This document shows, in pieces, positions 35,601 to 44,961 of a stretch of 64,000 nucleotides of DNA. The stretch lies in NCBI RefSeq assembly GCF_001039355.2, contig NW_019774681.1, forward strand, positions 408,042 through 472,041, given 5' to 3'. The stretch comes from Lingula anatina. Taxonomy: Eukaryota; Brachiopoda; Lingulata; Lingulida; Lingulidae. A program made the translations under genes and the position numbers. The notes under the pieces are model-generated. The model saw nothing but the letters and a program-made list of their open reading frames with translations. It made no database searches and had not been told where the DNA came from. Each line of letters starts with the position of its first letter. The first letter of the stretch is position 1.

Positions 35601-36702
35601 TGCGTGTCATCAGAGTCGGTTAAGTTTTAAGTCAGTTTAAAAGGTCTTTCCAAAGAAACTGTAGGTTAATTAGGTTCATATGTTCTCACGTTGGATAAAA
35701 CACTCAAAGTTTTAAGTCCACTTTCAATTTTTGCAAAGACCTGGTCACTCCACCAACTTGATACAAGCCTGTCAGCTTAAGAACCTAACTATTAAGAACA
35801 CATTTAACATGATATTGCAATTCAAAATTGTGTTGCATTTATTTATTTATTTATTTATTTATTTATTTTTCAGGCTTTGCAAACATTCCAGAGGCCTCTG
35901 AGAGTCCCTTTGTCTTGCGTCGCACAACGCTGGCAACCACTTGTAAATCCTCGGATGCCTTTTCTGATAGTGCTCCAGACTCCATTTTACCTAGCAGACC
36001 CCACACAAGAAGTCATTCTTCGCAGAACAGCCAGTCTTCTCAGGGCAGTGATAGTGTTAAAGTGTCTCATGAAGATAGCAATCTTGCTGCTGGAAACACA
36101 GCCACTACTAGTACAACAAATACTACCAGGAGCATTCCAGTATTGTCCAAAACCAGGTCAATGCAATCACAGCAAAGCAAAAGTAAACTGAGACAGCCAT
36201 CTGGCATTCCAAAGGTAATGCATATTCAAAATATAACAAAGAAAGAGAGTCTATAATATCCCAGCATGTATTTCATTATGGCTGCTTTTGTTCAGCTTTG
36301 GTAACTGTTACTGAGAAAAACAAACGAAAAATATCAAGTTTTTTGAACTGATAACAATTCAACAGTAAGGTTGCATCAACAAATAAGGTTTTTAAGGCAC
36401 TCAATAGATAAAATACCTTGTCAGTTTAATACTGGAATTTAAACTTTGAATGTTTGCATTCATTTCAGATGGACTCCAAGCCCCTGGCCACCATTACGAA
36501 CAGCCCCAAGAAACCAGCTCTCAGTGAGGAAGCCAGTAAGCGCAGCAGGTTAATTGGGGCCCCTCAGAGGTGCTTGAGCCTCAAAAAGTCTCCTGAGGAA
36601 AAATCTAAAAGGAGGACTAGAGCTCAGAATGCTGTCAGAAGAGGAAAGGAGACAGAAACAGCAGCAGGCAGCTCAGAGGCAGAGAACTGCAAACTTCAGT
36701 AG
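20657..36702 (+). CDS. CENPF: Centromere protein F (CENP-F)
   Basis: Very large coiled-coil protein of the outer kinetochore/corona and nuclear envelope in G2/M, known in mammals to bind microtubules, NDE1/NDEL1 and Miro. Coding exons: 20657-20794, 20967-21179, 21581-21821, 22061-22179, 22412-22610, 23149-23351, 23481-23555, 23770-23928, 24132-24314, 24623-32563, 33024-33200, 33651-33818, 34061-34226, 34440-34862, 35874-36214, 36469-36702. All phases join, giving about 3659 residues (human is about 3.1-3.2 thousand). The start (MSWAANEW, then KKERQQRQFQLDSLE) and the C-terminal block (EGLPDVVQKGFANIP, then FVLRRTTLATT) are diagnostic. The protein ends ENCKLQ, a CaaX farnesylation box like human CKVQ. 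I start at ATG 20657 because the frame above it begins only at the acceptor. The gene is divergent from PTPN14/21 and convergent with MTRFR. Confidence 0.96.
24623..32563 (+). other. CENPF: Giant 7941-nt coiled-coil exon of CENPF with internal repeats
   Basis: One uninterrupted exon of 2647 codons, from acceptor gttcag to donor AAG|gtagat, rich in E, K, Q, L and S in heptads without prolines. A motif of the form D/E-E-x-x-F-x-LENKxEDLES recurs. The leucine codon of LEN (or its VEK/LEK variants) falls at 24788, 25115, 25937, 26264, 27086, 27413 and 27740. Spacings are 327 nt (109 residues) and 822 nt (274 residues), so the pairs repeat every 1149 nt (383 residues). About 20 residues upstream each unit has an E-K-S/A-x-x-x-I/L-x-E-L stretch. 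Later parts of the exon look like ordinary coiled coil. Confidence 0.9.
32627..32653 (+). repeat. T tract after a GT run
   Basis: A 27-base T run preceded by a short gtgtgt run, directly downstream of the giant CENPF exon and followed by cag. It is intronic and likely variable in length. Confidence 0.8.
33312..33402 (+). pseudogene. CENPF: Decayed CENPF exon inside an intron
   Basis: A 91-nt segment follows a good acceptor (acctatacag). Read with one G fewer in its GGGGG run it gives 30 codons of typical CENP-F coiled coil (ELAEQETESSKLQSAKLEKQ), phase 0 at both ends, exactly as needed between exons 33024-33200 and 33651-33818. As written it is frameshifted to a TGA within a few codons. Its donor reads CTG|atatgag where CTG|gtatgag would be expected. 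It is therefore skipped in my model. A base-call error could explain the G run, but not also the lost donor. Confidence 0.6.
34808..35847 (+). repeat. 311-bp direct duplication of CENPF exon end plus intron across an assembly N
   Basis: Bases 34808-35118 recur at 35537-35847 (offset 729) with about four substitutions. The second copy starts immediately after a single N at 35536. The copy includes the last 55 nt of exon 34440-34862 and the following intron. Only the first copy has the upstream part of the exon and only the second continues into the next exon. The likeliest reading is two alleles placed in series at a gap: one allele with an insertion (35119-35535), one without. Confidence 0.8.
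35119..35535. mobile_element. Insertion present in one of the two placed CENPF alleles (possible transposable element)
   Basis: This stretch interrupts the TTTA repeat at the end of the first copy. It starts with a near-palindrome (gtaccaccagcg ttag cgctggcggtac), continues GC-rich, unlike its surroundings, then becomes AT-rich and ends with tgacctttgacc and tcaaggtcaaa, a small inverted pair, before an A run and the N. It has no coding capacity. Its right end is lost in the gap, so its class is unknown. Confidence 0.45.
35838..35871. repeat. (ATTT)n microsatellite at a splice acceptor
   Basis: Tetranucleotide repeat running into the polypyrimidine tract and cag acceptor of CENPF exon 35874-36214. 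The first allele copy has the same repeat cut short by the insertion. Confidence 0.8.
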
Positions 36703-37721
36703 ATGGTCTTTTTTTATTTCAGTACACGTGACTGAGACATTCATTTTACATCATTGTAAATACCATATGTTTGTACAGTTAATCAAACATTTGCCTTTGA
36801 TTCTTGGAGACAACCTTCGTTTCCGTCGCAAAGATTTTAGAATAAGTGATAAGTGCTCTTTAGAATATGCACTCTTCGTATAGTGAAGTATTGTTGACAT
36901 TGGTATCTCAAATTCTCATGTACCTTGTTTTTCTTGTTTTCGTTGTACCATTAGCTCTTTTTTATGTATGTGTACTAGATGTGAATTACAAAAATAGCAG
37001 CAGATTATGAATGATTGTGAAATGAAGTGAAATACAAGTATTGTATGTTCTGTTTAATTTTTGAGATGTGGTGTTTTGTGCACTTGCACCACACAGACAC
37101 TGCAGTAATACAATGTAATTTCCAACCTGTTTTATTAAATTCTTTTCAAAGCAATGTTTTTTTGTTTTGTTTTTAAAGAAAATTGCATTTAATTTGAAAT
37201 TTGAAGCAGAAATCTCCAGCTACTCCACTGAAATTCATAACTTGATCTGGAAATTGTTTCCATTGATTTGCAACAGGAGAGAGAAGCGTATTAAGTACTT
37301 AAATTATTTATTGAACGTTCATATTATTTTTTTCTATTGTAAACAAGGCATTAGTTAGATCTTTTTGGAAAAAAAAAAGTGAAAATTGGGTAATTTTGAA
37401 TGTACTAAAAATTTATTTGCATATACCACCTTCCACCTGGAATCACAATCCCCATTTTCTTTTAATCTGCTTAAACTTGCAACAAAAATTAAGTTCATAT
37501 TCTGACATAATTACCTCTCAAAAATGGTGTATGTATATTTTAGCTTCTTAAACCATGTTTACTTTGGTGTGTCGGTTCACACCATTTAAATAAATTGACT
37601 AAATGGACACTTACAGGTGGAATGTTTAATATAACAATGGCAAGTTTCTTGATTTTCACAGAACAATATATAGGAGACTTCAAAACAGCTGATGCACAAG
37701 ATCTGAAGCTCAGAGTAAATT
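36703..37721. terminator. Convergent 3' regions of CENPF and MTRFR
   Basis: The two genes face each other across 1.0 kb. ATTAAA at 37134-37139 (plus) is a fair poly(A) signal for CENPF and is followed by a T/G-rich stretch. On the minus strand AATAAA signals lie at 37412-37417, 37307-37312 and 37131-37136; the first is about 305 nt past the MTRFR stop. No other gene is seen. Overlap of the two 3' UTRs is possible. Confidence 0.55.
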
Positions 37722-38282
37722 TTAATCCAAATTTTCTTTAAAAGACTTTTTCAATGCTTGGCGAGCTTGGTTTTTTAACTTCCTACTTTCATTTTTAATT
37801 TCCTGTTTTCTCTGAGTTTTCATAACAACACCATCTTCGCCATTCACATGAACATCAAGTTTAATCTGAAGCATTTCTCTTGCTTTCTTTTGGTTTTCTG
37901 CAAGAGATCTACTTTCATGGCATTTCGCTGTCAGCCCAGTCGGTGTGTGTTTTACAATTACAGCATTCATAGTTTTATTAACTGACTGACCACCAGGACC
38001 AGTACCATATCCAATCTGTTCTTCAATTTCACTCTCATCTAATGGAGGAAATGCATTCTTGGGGTACTTAACACTGGTAGATTTCCCCCTGACACTCTGA
38101 ATTGTTACTGGCAATGGCTTATAGGAATTTTGTAGTCTAAATTGATTTTGATAAGCAACTGATGCTGTCTCAGTTGAAAACATTCTATTGCATAAAGTTC
38201 TCCATATGTGGGTTAATATACAATTGCCTCCAGCACACAAATACAAATTTGACAAGGAAATACCATTTCGCATGAAATACAT
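37722..38282 (-). CDS. MTRFR: Mitochondrial translation release factor in rescue (MTRFR/C12orf65-like)
   Basis: Single-exon ORF of 186 residues. The class-I release-factor GGQ domain spans about residues 75-150: PPLDESEIEEQIGYGTGPGGQ, then NKTMNAVIVKHTPTG and AKCHESRSLAENQKKARE. A lysine/arginine-rich tail (KTQRKQEIKNESRKLKNQAR) follows. The family acts in the mitochondrial matrix, releasing nascent chains from peptidyl-tRNA on stalled or split large ribosomal subunits. The N-terminus is hydrophobic/basic without acidic residues for about 35 residues, as expected of a mitochondrial presequence. A downstream methionine (MFSTETAS) is an alternative start. Its ATG lies only 20 nt after the stop codon of the upstream same-strand gene and in a different frame, so both may be on one transcript. 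Confidence 0.9.
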   Translation of the reverse strand: MYFMRNGISLSNLYLCAGGNCILTHIWRTLCNRMFSTETASVAYQNQFRLQNSYKPLPVTIQSVRGKSTSVKYPKNAFPPLDESEIEEQIGYGTGPGGQSVNKTMNAVIVKHTPTGLTAKCHESRSLAENQKKAREMLQIKLDVHVNGEDGVVMKTQRKQEIKNESRKLKNQARQALKKSFKENLD

Positions 38283-38302
38283 CCTGGCAAATGTTCACTA
38301 AT

Positions 38303-39691
38303 TCAAGTGTTACTGTCAACTGCTTTTTTATTTTTGTAATTTTCCAATGCTTTTTCCAACAAGTCTGGCTTAGCACTGTGTTTCATAAGATATTCCCCAT
38401 TAAAATGAAACACTGGAATATCATACTGGTACTTCCTTTTCCATTGTTCATTTCCTGGTTCATCTATGTAAACTTCTTCAAAATTAACCTGTAAAAAGTC
38501 AAAAGAGAGTAATAATATTTGGCACTTTTTGATAAAGCATTGGAGAATACTTTAATATAATTTAACTGAAAGGTTTTATCTTTCTTGTATACATAAAAAC
38601 AAAACACGCTCGGCTGTCACCTTGATTGGATAGTAAACGATTGTCGTAAAATCGCTAAATGATATTAAAACCGGGTTCATAAACTTGAAAACCACCTAGG
38701 ACAACCTTAGACTGCCACATTAATCCAACACAATGCAAAAACAAACTATAACAAGTGGTTAAAGCCTTCAAACCAAATGTCGTAAAGTCCCCATATACCT
38801 CCATAGAGACAATAAAATAGAGTCAGCTTGTGAAACAAAAATAAACCAACTTAAACATAATAATCGAAATAAAATACTGCCGGGGATCGGAGCGGCCTAA
38901 AACTTGGCACGCTTACCGCAAATACTGCAGGCTACATCATCCCGTTGCTCGTTTGTAAATTCCGTGCATGGCATACGCACAATCAAACCGTATATCCAAA
39001 TTGCACCTCTGATGTTTAAATTGGTCCTCTCTACAATCCAATTCAGGAAATGACATAACCGCAGAGGTCGCATTGTCCAATGGCATGGCTTCTTTTTCGT
39101 AATGGTAGGTTAGAGAGGACCAATTTAAACATTGGTTGTCCTAGGTGGTTTTCAAGTTTATGAACCCGGTTTTAATATCATTTAGCGATTTTACGACAAT
39201 CATTTACTATCCAATCAAGGTGACAGCCGAGCGTGAAACAAAACTATAAAATTTGCAATTTTTTAATTGTCTATATAATAATACTCCTGCCCTTTGACAA
39301 ATTGACATTTTTCATATATAACAGTGTCGTAATAATTATAAAACATACAAAAAGAGAGTATGAGCATAATTACCTGCACTACAAGTTATAAACTTCACAT
39401 CCTTTGATACTCAAATTTCAGAATAATTATAAATGTAGCATTATATGTAATAATCCCCCCCACACACACACAGAGATGACTTACCAATCCCATATACTCC
39501 TCCAGTTCATCTTTTGCTACTGTACATAGCGAACATTGTTCGTTTGATTTCGTGAACAGGGTTAGGGTCGGTTTATCCTGAAGTCGAGCACAGGTAAAGA
39601 GTGCTCTGCAATGTTGGAATCGCTCGAAAAGTAACTCTTTCCTGCGTATTGGCAAATAAAGCAGACGGAAATAAGGAACAATTCTACACAT
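38303..39691 (-). CDS. C5orf63-like: Glutaredoxin-like DUF836 protein (C5orf63-like)
   Basis: Two exons, 39485-39691 and 38303-38488 (donor TTG|gtaagt, acceptor ttacag, phase 0), encode about 130 residues. The thioredoxin fold begins KPTLTLFTKSNEQCSLC, with a CxxC motif (CSLC) followed by AKDELEEY. It continues with the cis-proline segment YDIPVFHFNGEYLMKH and a C-terminal helix. This matches the small glutaredoxin-like family that includes human C5orf63 and yeast YDR286C; the substrate is unknown. The first 30 residues are basic (RRKELLFERFQHCR) and could be an organelle presequence. A 629-bp foldback element lies in the intron. The gene is divergent from SCCPDH and directly upstream of MTRFR with only 20 nt between stop and start. 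Confidence 0.88.
38596..39244. mobile_element. 629-bp foldback element (MULE-like MITE)
   Basis: The element spans 38606-39234 and begins acgctcggctgtcacc with the exact reverse complement at the right end. The terminal inverted repeats are about 101 bp with one mismatch. A further inner inverted pair (gtttaaattggtcctctct) lies at about 39012 and 39113. The flanks are aaaacaaaac (38596-38605) and gaaacaaaac (39235-39244), a 9-of-10 match. A 9-10 bp duplication would suit a Mutator-type element. There is no coding capacity. It lies in the intron of the glutaredoxin-like gene. Confidence 0.75.
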
Positions 39692-39826
39692 TGGTTGTTT
39701 AATTGCAACTCAGAGTAAGAGAATCACTTGAATAAAGAATCACTTGTTCAAATTCCCGACTTCAACTTTGCCTTCTCGAGGAAATGAAGGCAAGAATAAG
39801 ACCTATTCTAAGTCAAGGTCATCAAG
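39692..39826. promoter_or_regulatory. 135-bp divergent start region between the glutaredoxin-like gene and SCCPDH
   Basis: The two start codons (39691 minus, 39827 plus) are 135 bp apart, so both promoters and both 5' UTRs must overlap or share this segment. It is AT-rich with no TATA box I would trust. Confidence 0.7.
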
Positions 39827-42800
39827 ATGGAGGGTGTGCGCGGAGCTCGAGAATACTCTGCACGGGAATATGATTTTATAGTGTTTGGAGCGAGCGGCTT
39901 CACGGGACAGTTTGTTGTTTCTCAACTTGCAAAGCTGAGAGATGAAGAGCCAGCGCTGAAGTGGGCTGTAGGTGGACGTAGCATGTCAAAACTTGTCAAT
40001 ACTCTAAAGGAAGCTGGAAGCCGGGCAGGTTTGTTGCAAGCAGCTACACTCCCTCACACACACACATTATGTGACANCCCCACACACACACACACACACA
40101 CATGCAATCTACGGCTGTCATTCCAAATGAAATCGAATGAGTTGCTTTCCACTGTATTCCGTGTCTTTTACATGTAGCTGATTATAGAATGACACGTAGA
40201 TCATACTGTATTCTCATTGTAGAAATACATTTACCTGTACATGTACTAGTACCTGTACTGTACATGTTCACATACTAGCACGAAACGGGCACGAAAATTC
40301 ATGTTAACAGATAGCACAACAGACAGCACATATAGGAATCGTCAATAGGAGTGCTAACGCACATACTGAAGTACATGCACGTTATAGATATGATGAGTGA
40401 CAAATGACTGACGAATGACAGGGAATGACCACAAATAAAGTGTTGTGGGGAATTTTTATCTCCTGCTTGTCTGACTCATGTGACAGACAAAGCAGGGAAT
40501 ATGCGACTCAATAATGTGACATCTTGTCAACTGGTAACATAAATTTAAATGTATACTATATGGATATAAACACTTTTTACCCCATTTCTTTATTTCTAGG
40601 TACATCCCTTGCTAGTATTGACTGCCTTCTTGCTGATTCCAAAGATCCTGACTCTCTAATAGAGCTGTGTGGGAAAGGCAGAGTAGTACTCAGTTGTGTA
40701 GGACCTGTAAGTCCATATTTTATACTGATTGTTTTGTCTAACCCTTGTGTTTGATGTCTTGCTTGCCATTGAATATTTTCCCCCTGAAATGTACAATTTC
40801 GTGTGCGTCAAGTGGCAGAATTTTTTTATCATCTTTATTCTCAAAACATTTTATACAAAGTATTGCTTGTGGCATAATTAATTCTGTTATGGTATATGTG
40901 AAAAAATGTTAAACTGCTATTTTTGTCTAAAATTATTTTTCATTAATTTAATGTAATTTGATTTATGTTTATTGTAATTTAAAATGAAAAGTATCATTTT
41001 CTGTATGAATAATATGATGGCACATGCTCCCCTAACTGTATATGTGGTAAAAAAAATTATAAAATGTATTATTCCAGTATCGTTTCTGTGGAGAGCCAGT
41101 TGTGAAAGCTTGCGTTGAAGCTGGTACAAATTATGTTGATATATGTGGAGAGCCACAGGTAAACACAGGTGTACATACATGCACATGATAAACTTGCTCA
41201 TTTACACATACAAGCATACACATACTGTTCATATACACGTGCACTTAGAGATGCAAAGATGTAACAAAATTTATTGTACTTAACTTAACTCAGCATAAAT
41301 TCACACTCAAAAATCTCCATTAACACACATAAGTTTAATAATAAGATATATGATATCTTTGTCAAGTTTTTGGAAGAGATGCAGTTAAGGTATGATGCCC
41401 AGGCAAAAGAGAAAGGCATATACATAGTTGGGAGTTGTGGATTTGATAGTATTCCTGCAGAAATGGGATTGCTTTTCACCAAGAACAAATTTGAAGGTAT
41501 GAGATTTTGTGAGGAAAATGTGCCGGAAAATGACTTTTCTTGACTGAAATCCCTTGTTATGAATATTAAGCAAAATTGACACCATGGAGATGTGTATTTG
41601 TAACATCTATGGTTTGGATTATGAAAATCATGTATTATCAGAGACAGTGGCTTGAACCTCAAGATGTGTGATCGCTTCCATATAACAGCCTTTGTTAATT
41701 TTATAAACAGTTATTCCCTGACAAGTTTAGTGCAGGCGAAAGTTGGTCAGGGTTCTCTATACTTGTGATAGTTTTTTCACTACTTTTCACTGTTTTCACT
41801 CTGTTACAGGGGATCTGAATTCTGTTGAAAGCTTCATCCAGATTAAGTTTGCAGTACCAGAGGTTTGTGCATTTTTTTATTTGCAGAGTTATTTTAATTA
41901 TGCTCAAATTTTGTCTGTTAAAGATCCAAACATTTATCTTTTGACATAGTAAGAATTTCTCTTGCTTGGAATTTCAAGGTTGGAACAGTCAACAGTCCAG
42001 CGACAGTCCACTTCCACTTGGGTGGCTTAGAATTATTGCTATCAATTTAAATCAAAATGTCATGCATTTTTTTTTTAGGTCAAAGGAGCTAAGATCAATT
42101 TTGCAACTTGGCAGTCAGCTGTTCATGGTTTTGCTCATGAAGGGGAGCTGAAACCACTGAGAAAGTTGCTTTGTCCTGAACCCCTTCCAAAACCAATCCA
42201 CAGGGTAAAAAACAGGTACACTGTAGATGTTTTTTGTTTTGAGGAGAGTGTTTGTTTGTTGAATAAGCTACAATTGCTGCATGTTTATATTTTAAATATT
42301 AATAGCTAGATCTCTCTGGCAGATCACCTGGGATTTGTGCCAAAAACTGTTGCGGGATCTTTGATTTGTTCCTGCTACTCTCAAGCATCCAGGCTATGGT
42401 TTTGAGTCACATCATGCAAAAATGCTGTGTTTCAAAATATATGGCAGCCATTTTAACACAGGACATTGTATGGATTTCAGGGCAAGGTGTTTGCTGCTTA
42501 TATTTCCATTGAGTGTGGAAATGCTGTTTTTTTTTCCAGAGGAGTTTTATTCTACAGTAAAGAAGTGGGGTCCTGGTGCATACCATTCCTGGGCAGTGAT
42601 AGATCCATAGTGTACAGGAGCCAGGTGATTAGCTACAGAGACAGAAAAGAAAGACCAGTAAGTGAACATATTTAATGAAGAGAGGAAAAAAACAGTTTAT
42701 TTATGGTCCACAATTGCACAATTTGTGAATGTGATGAACTTTTTTTTTTTGAATAATTACAATAAACTTCATTATAGATGATTAAGATAGTTGCATATAG

Positions 42801-44961
42801 AAGTGATATTTTCTTATGTATTATGTAACAAACGTGTACTCCTGTAAGTAATGTGATGGTATTTTTACATCTCTCCCCATCACCACTACCTATTTGCTAA
42901 TTATTTACTTATTTTTTCTATTTGTTGTATTCTGTTTATGTATTATACTGTACTTATATCTGTAAGAATACGTACTCAGGATTGACTCCCATTTATTCAT
43001 AATGAATGAACAGCACCATTTTTTCTTTTTGTTATGATCAATATCAGCAGGCTATAAATGTGCAAGCATTGTTTAGAAATTTATTACATACGTATTACCT
43101 ATGAATATTTCAGATTCAATTCCTACCATACACAAAACTGCCATCTTTGATGAGTGCACTGGCTGTGCTGTCTTTTGGAATTGTCTTTGGTATTCTGGCC
43201 AAATTCAAATGTGGACGTTGGCTTTTAGAAAAGGTACCTGTAAAAGTAACTTGTTTTTGAGTTAGATCAACATTAAGTGAATTTGAGCAATTGTGTCAAA
43301 GGCGAGCACTTTGTGGCACAACCATTTTTCTATTATTTATGTATTTTTTGACATGTTAAAGATGAGCATAAAAGATTTACCGCTTTATTAGATTTCATAT
43401 TAACCCTAACCTTAAAGTATTTTTCATATAACTATTTATCAAGATTGATATTCAGAATAAAGGCTCCCTGAAATTTGAATAATGGCTTTGATTTTGTTTA
43501 ATTAGTTCCCAGGAATCTTCTCTGGTGGACTGGTATCTAAACAGGGGCCACCTTTGGCACAGGTGAGGTGAATATAACAATCAAGACCATTGTATAATGG
43601 AAACTATTTTAAAATTAATATTACAGCAAACCAAGACAATCTTTGTAAACTATTTACCCTTACTTGTTATAGTTTTTGAACATTTGATGATGGTGATATA
43701 CTTAAATGTTCTTTTTATTTTGATTTTGAAATAGAATGCATGAACTTTAATGCAGTGAATTCTCTTTCACAAGTTCTGAATTAAATTTGAGCCCACATTA
43801 TTAAAAATGTTTATTGATCGTGACTGATCTGAATTCATTTTCATAGATCCAAGGCTCTTCCTTTACAATGACATTCTTTGGGAAAGGCTACAGTCAGATC
43901 CTTCCTGATGCAGATCAACAACACAATGAAGCTCCAGACAAGACCATTGTCACAAGTGTTACAGGACCAGGCAAGTTTGCCCAGCTTTACCTGTGGAGAT
44001 TTTGAAATGATTTTGATGCTATTGGAAATAAAATGTACTTTCGTTGCTTGGAGAGAGAGTGTCAGTAAAGAAATAAGATGAACAAAGGTGAACGTGCTTA
44101 TAACAAATGATAATACAGTAATCCTTTATAGGAATGTAAAAGCGCTCATTCCATTCAGGTTGAATCTTGCTTACATGATCCGAGAAGTGATATTTTATAG
44201 CTTGCCTAGTATACTGGTATTGTGCAATTACAGAATATTTTGTAGGTACCAGATTTATCGTAATTAGTGGCAGAGGGAGGCTGTTATCTGGATCAAAATT
44301 ATTTAAGTTTACACTGATAGGCATCTTATTTTTCCTGTTGGAAGGCGGTCAAAAATGGAGGATGGATCATCAAAGACAGTTTGGAAGACTGTCAGAAAAT
44401 ATCTCTGGATTTGCCCCTGATAATGTATGACTTCTTTTACAGAAGCAGGCTATGTGACCACACCCATATGTATGGTAGATGCTGCCTTGGTGATCCTGAG
44501 AGAGCAAAATATGTTGCCTGCTGGGTAAGCACATATACAGCAGTATTGTTCTGTTTGAATAAATAAATAGATATTTCTTTATTAAACCATGTTATCAAAT
44601 AGTGTGGAAATAAGTGCAACTTTTGTAAGGTTTATAAAGTTGTTGATGATTCCCTTATATTTTTAGATCGCTTCTAATTAATGGAATATGAATGCTGTGC
44701 TACATAGTTGGAGTGAATGAAAATTGCTTTTTTTATACTTCATGGTGATAAAAAATGTCATTCAGTACTAATTAACAGTTTTTATCTCACTTTCATATAA
44801 TCACCGAGGTATTCTTTCCCAAAAACTTGAAGCTTAGATGGATGCTTGTTTATATTTTCAGGGGTGGAGTGATTCCTCCAGGAGCAGCTTTTGCAAAGAC
44901 CAGCTTGATTGAGAAGTTACAGAAGCATGGCATGAAATTTGAAGTGCAACCAAGCACTTAA
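39827..44961 (+). CDS. SCCPDH: Saccharopine dehydrogenase-like oxidoreductase
   Basis: Twelve exons: 39827-40028, 40600-40706, 41078-41158, 41367-41496, 41810-41862, 42079-42215, 42540-42657, 43114-43233, 43506-43562, 43847-43970, 44443-44524, 44862-44961. All phases join, giving about 436 residues (human 429). The N-terminal Rossmann fold shows YDFIVFGASGFTGQFV and WAVGGRS. Conserved family blocks follow: CGKGRVVLSCVGP, CVEAGTNYVDICGEPQ, GIYIVGSCGFDSIPAEMG and ATWQSAVHGF. One hydrophobic helix (LMSALAVLSFGIVFGILAKF, exon 43114-43233) is a membrane or lipid-droplet segment. The C-terminus has PPGAAFAKTSLIEKLQKHG. Despite the name, animal SCCPDH has no proven saccharopine dehydrogenase activity and its substrate is unsettled. 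The intron after exon 43847-43970 uses a GC donor (CCAG|GCAAGT). Confidence 0.95.
40053..40101. repeat. CA microsatellite with an assembly N
   Basis: CA-rich tract in SCCPDH intron 1, interrupted by a single N at 40077; probably a collapsed or ambiguous repeat. Confidence 0.8.

Larger units (their letters stand above)
34440..36702 (+). other. CENPF: CENPF C-terminal exons with conserved tail and CaaX box
   Basis: Exon 34440-34862 leaves the coiled coil and becomes basic and disordered (GRRTRLSLKRRSQTSL) before EGLPDVVQK. Exon 35874-36214 continues GFANIPEASESPFVLRRTT. This junction block is the most conserved part of the C-terminal region and corresponds to the segment reported in mammals to bind Rb-family proteins and Miro GTPases (from memory). 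Exon 36469-36702 carries NSPKKPALS, basic patches (KSKRRTRAQ, VRRGK) and the terminal CKLQ. Farnesylation of the homologous cysteine targets mammalian CENP-F to the nuclear envelope and kinetochore. Confidence 0.9.
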
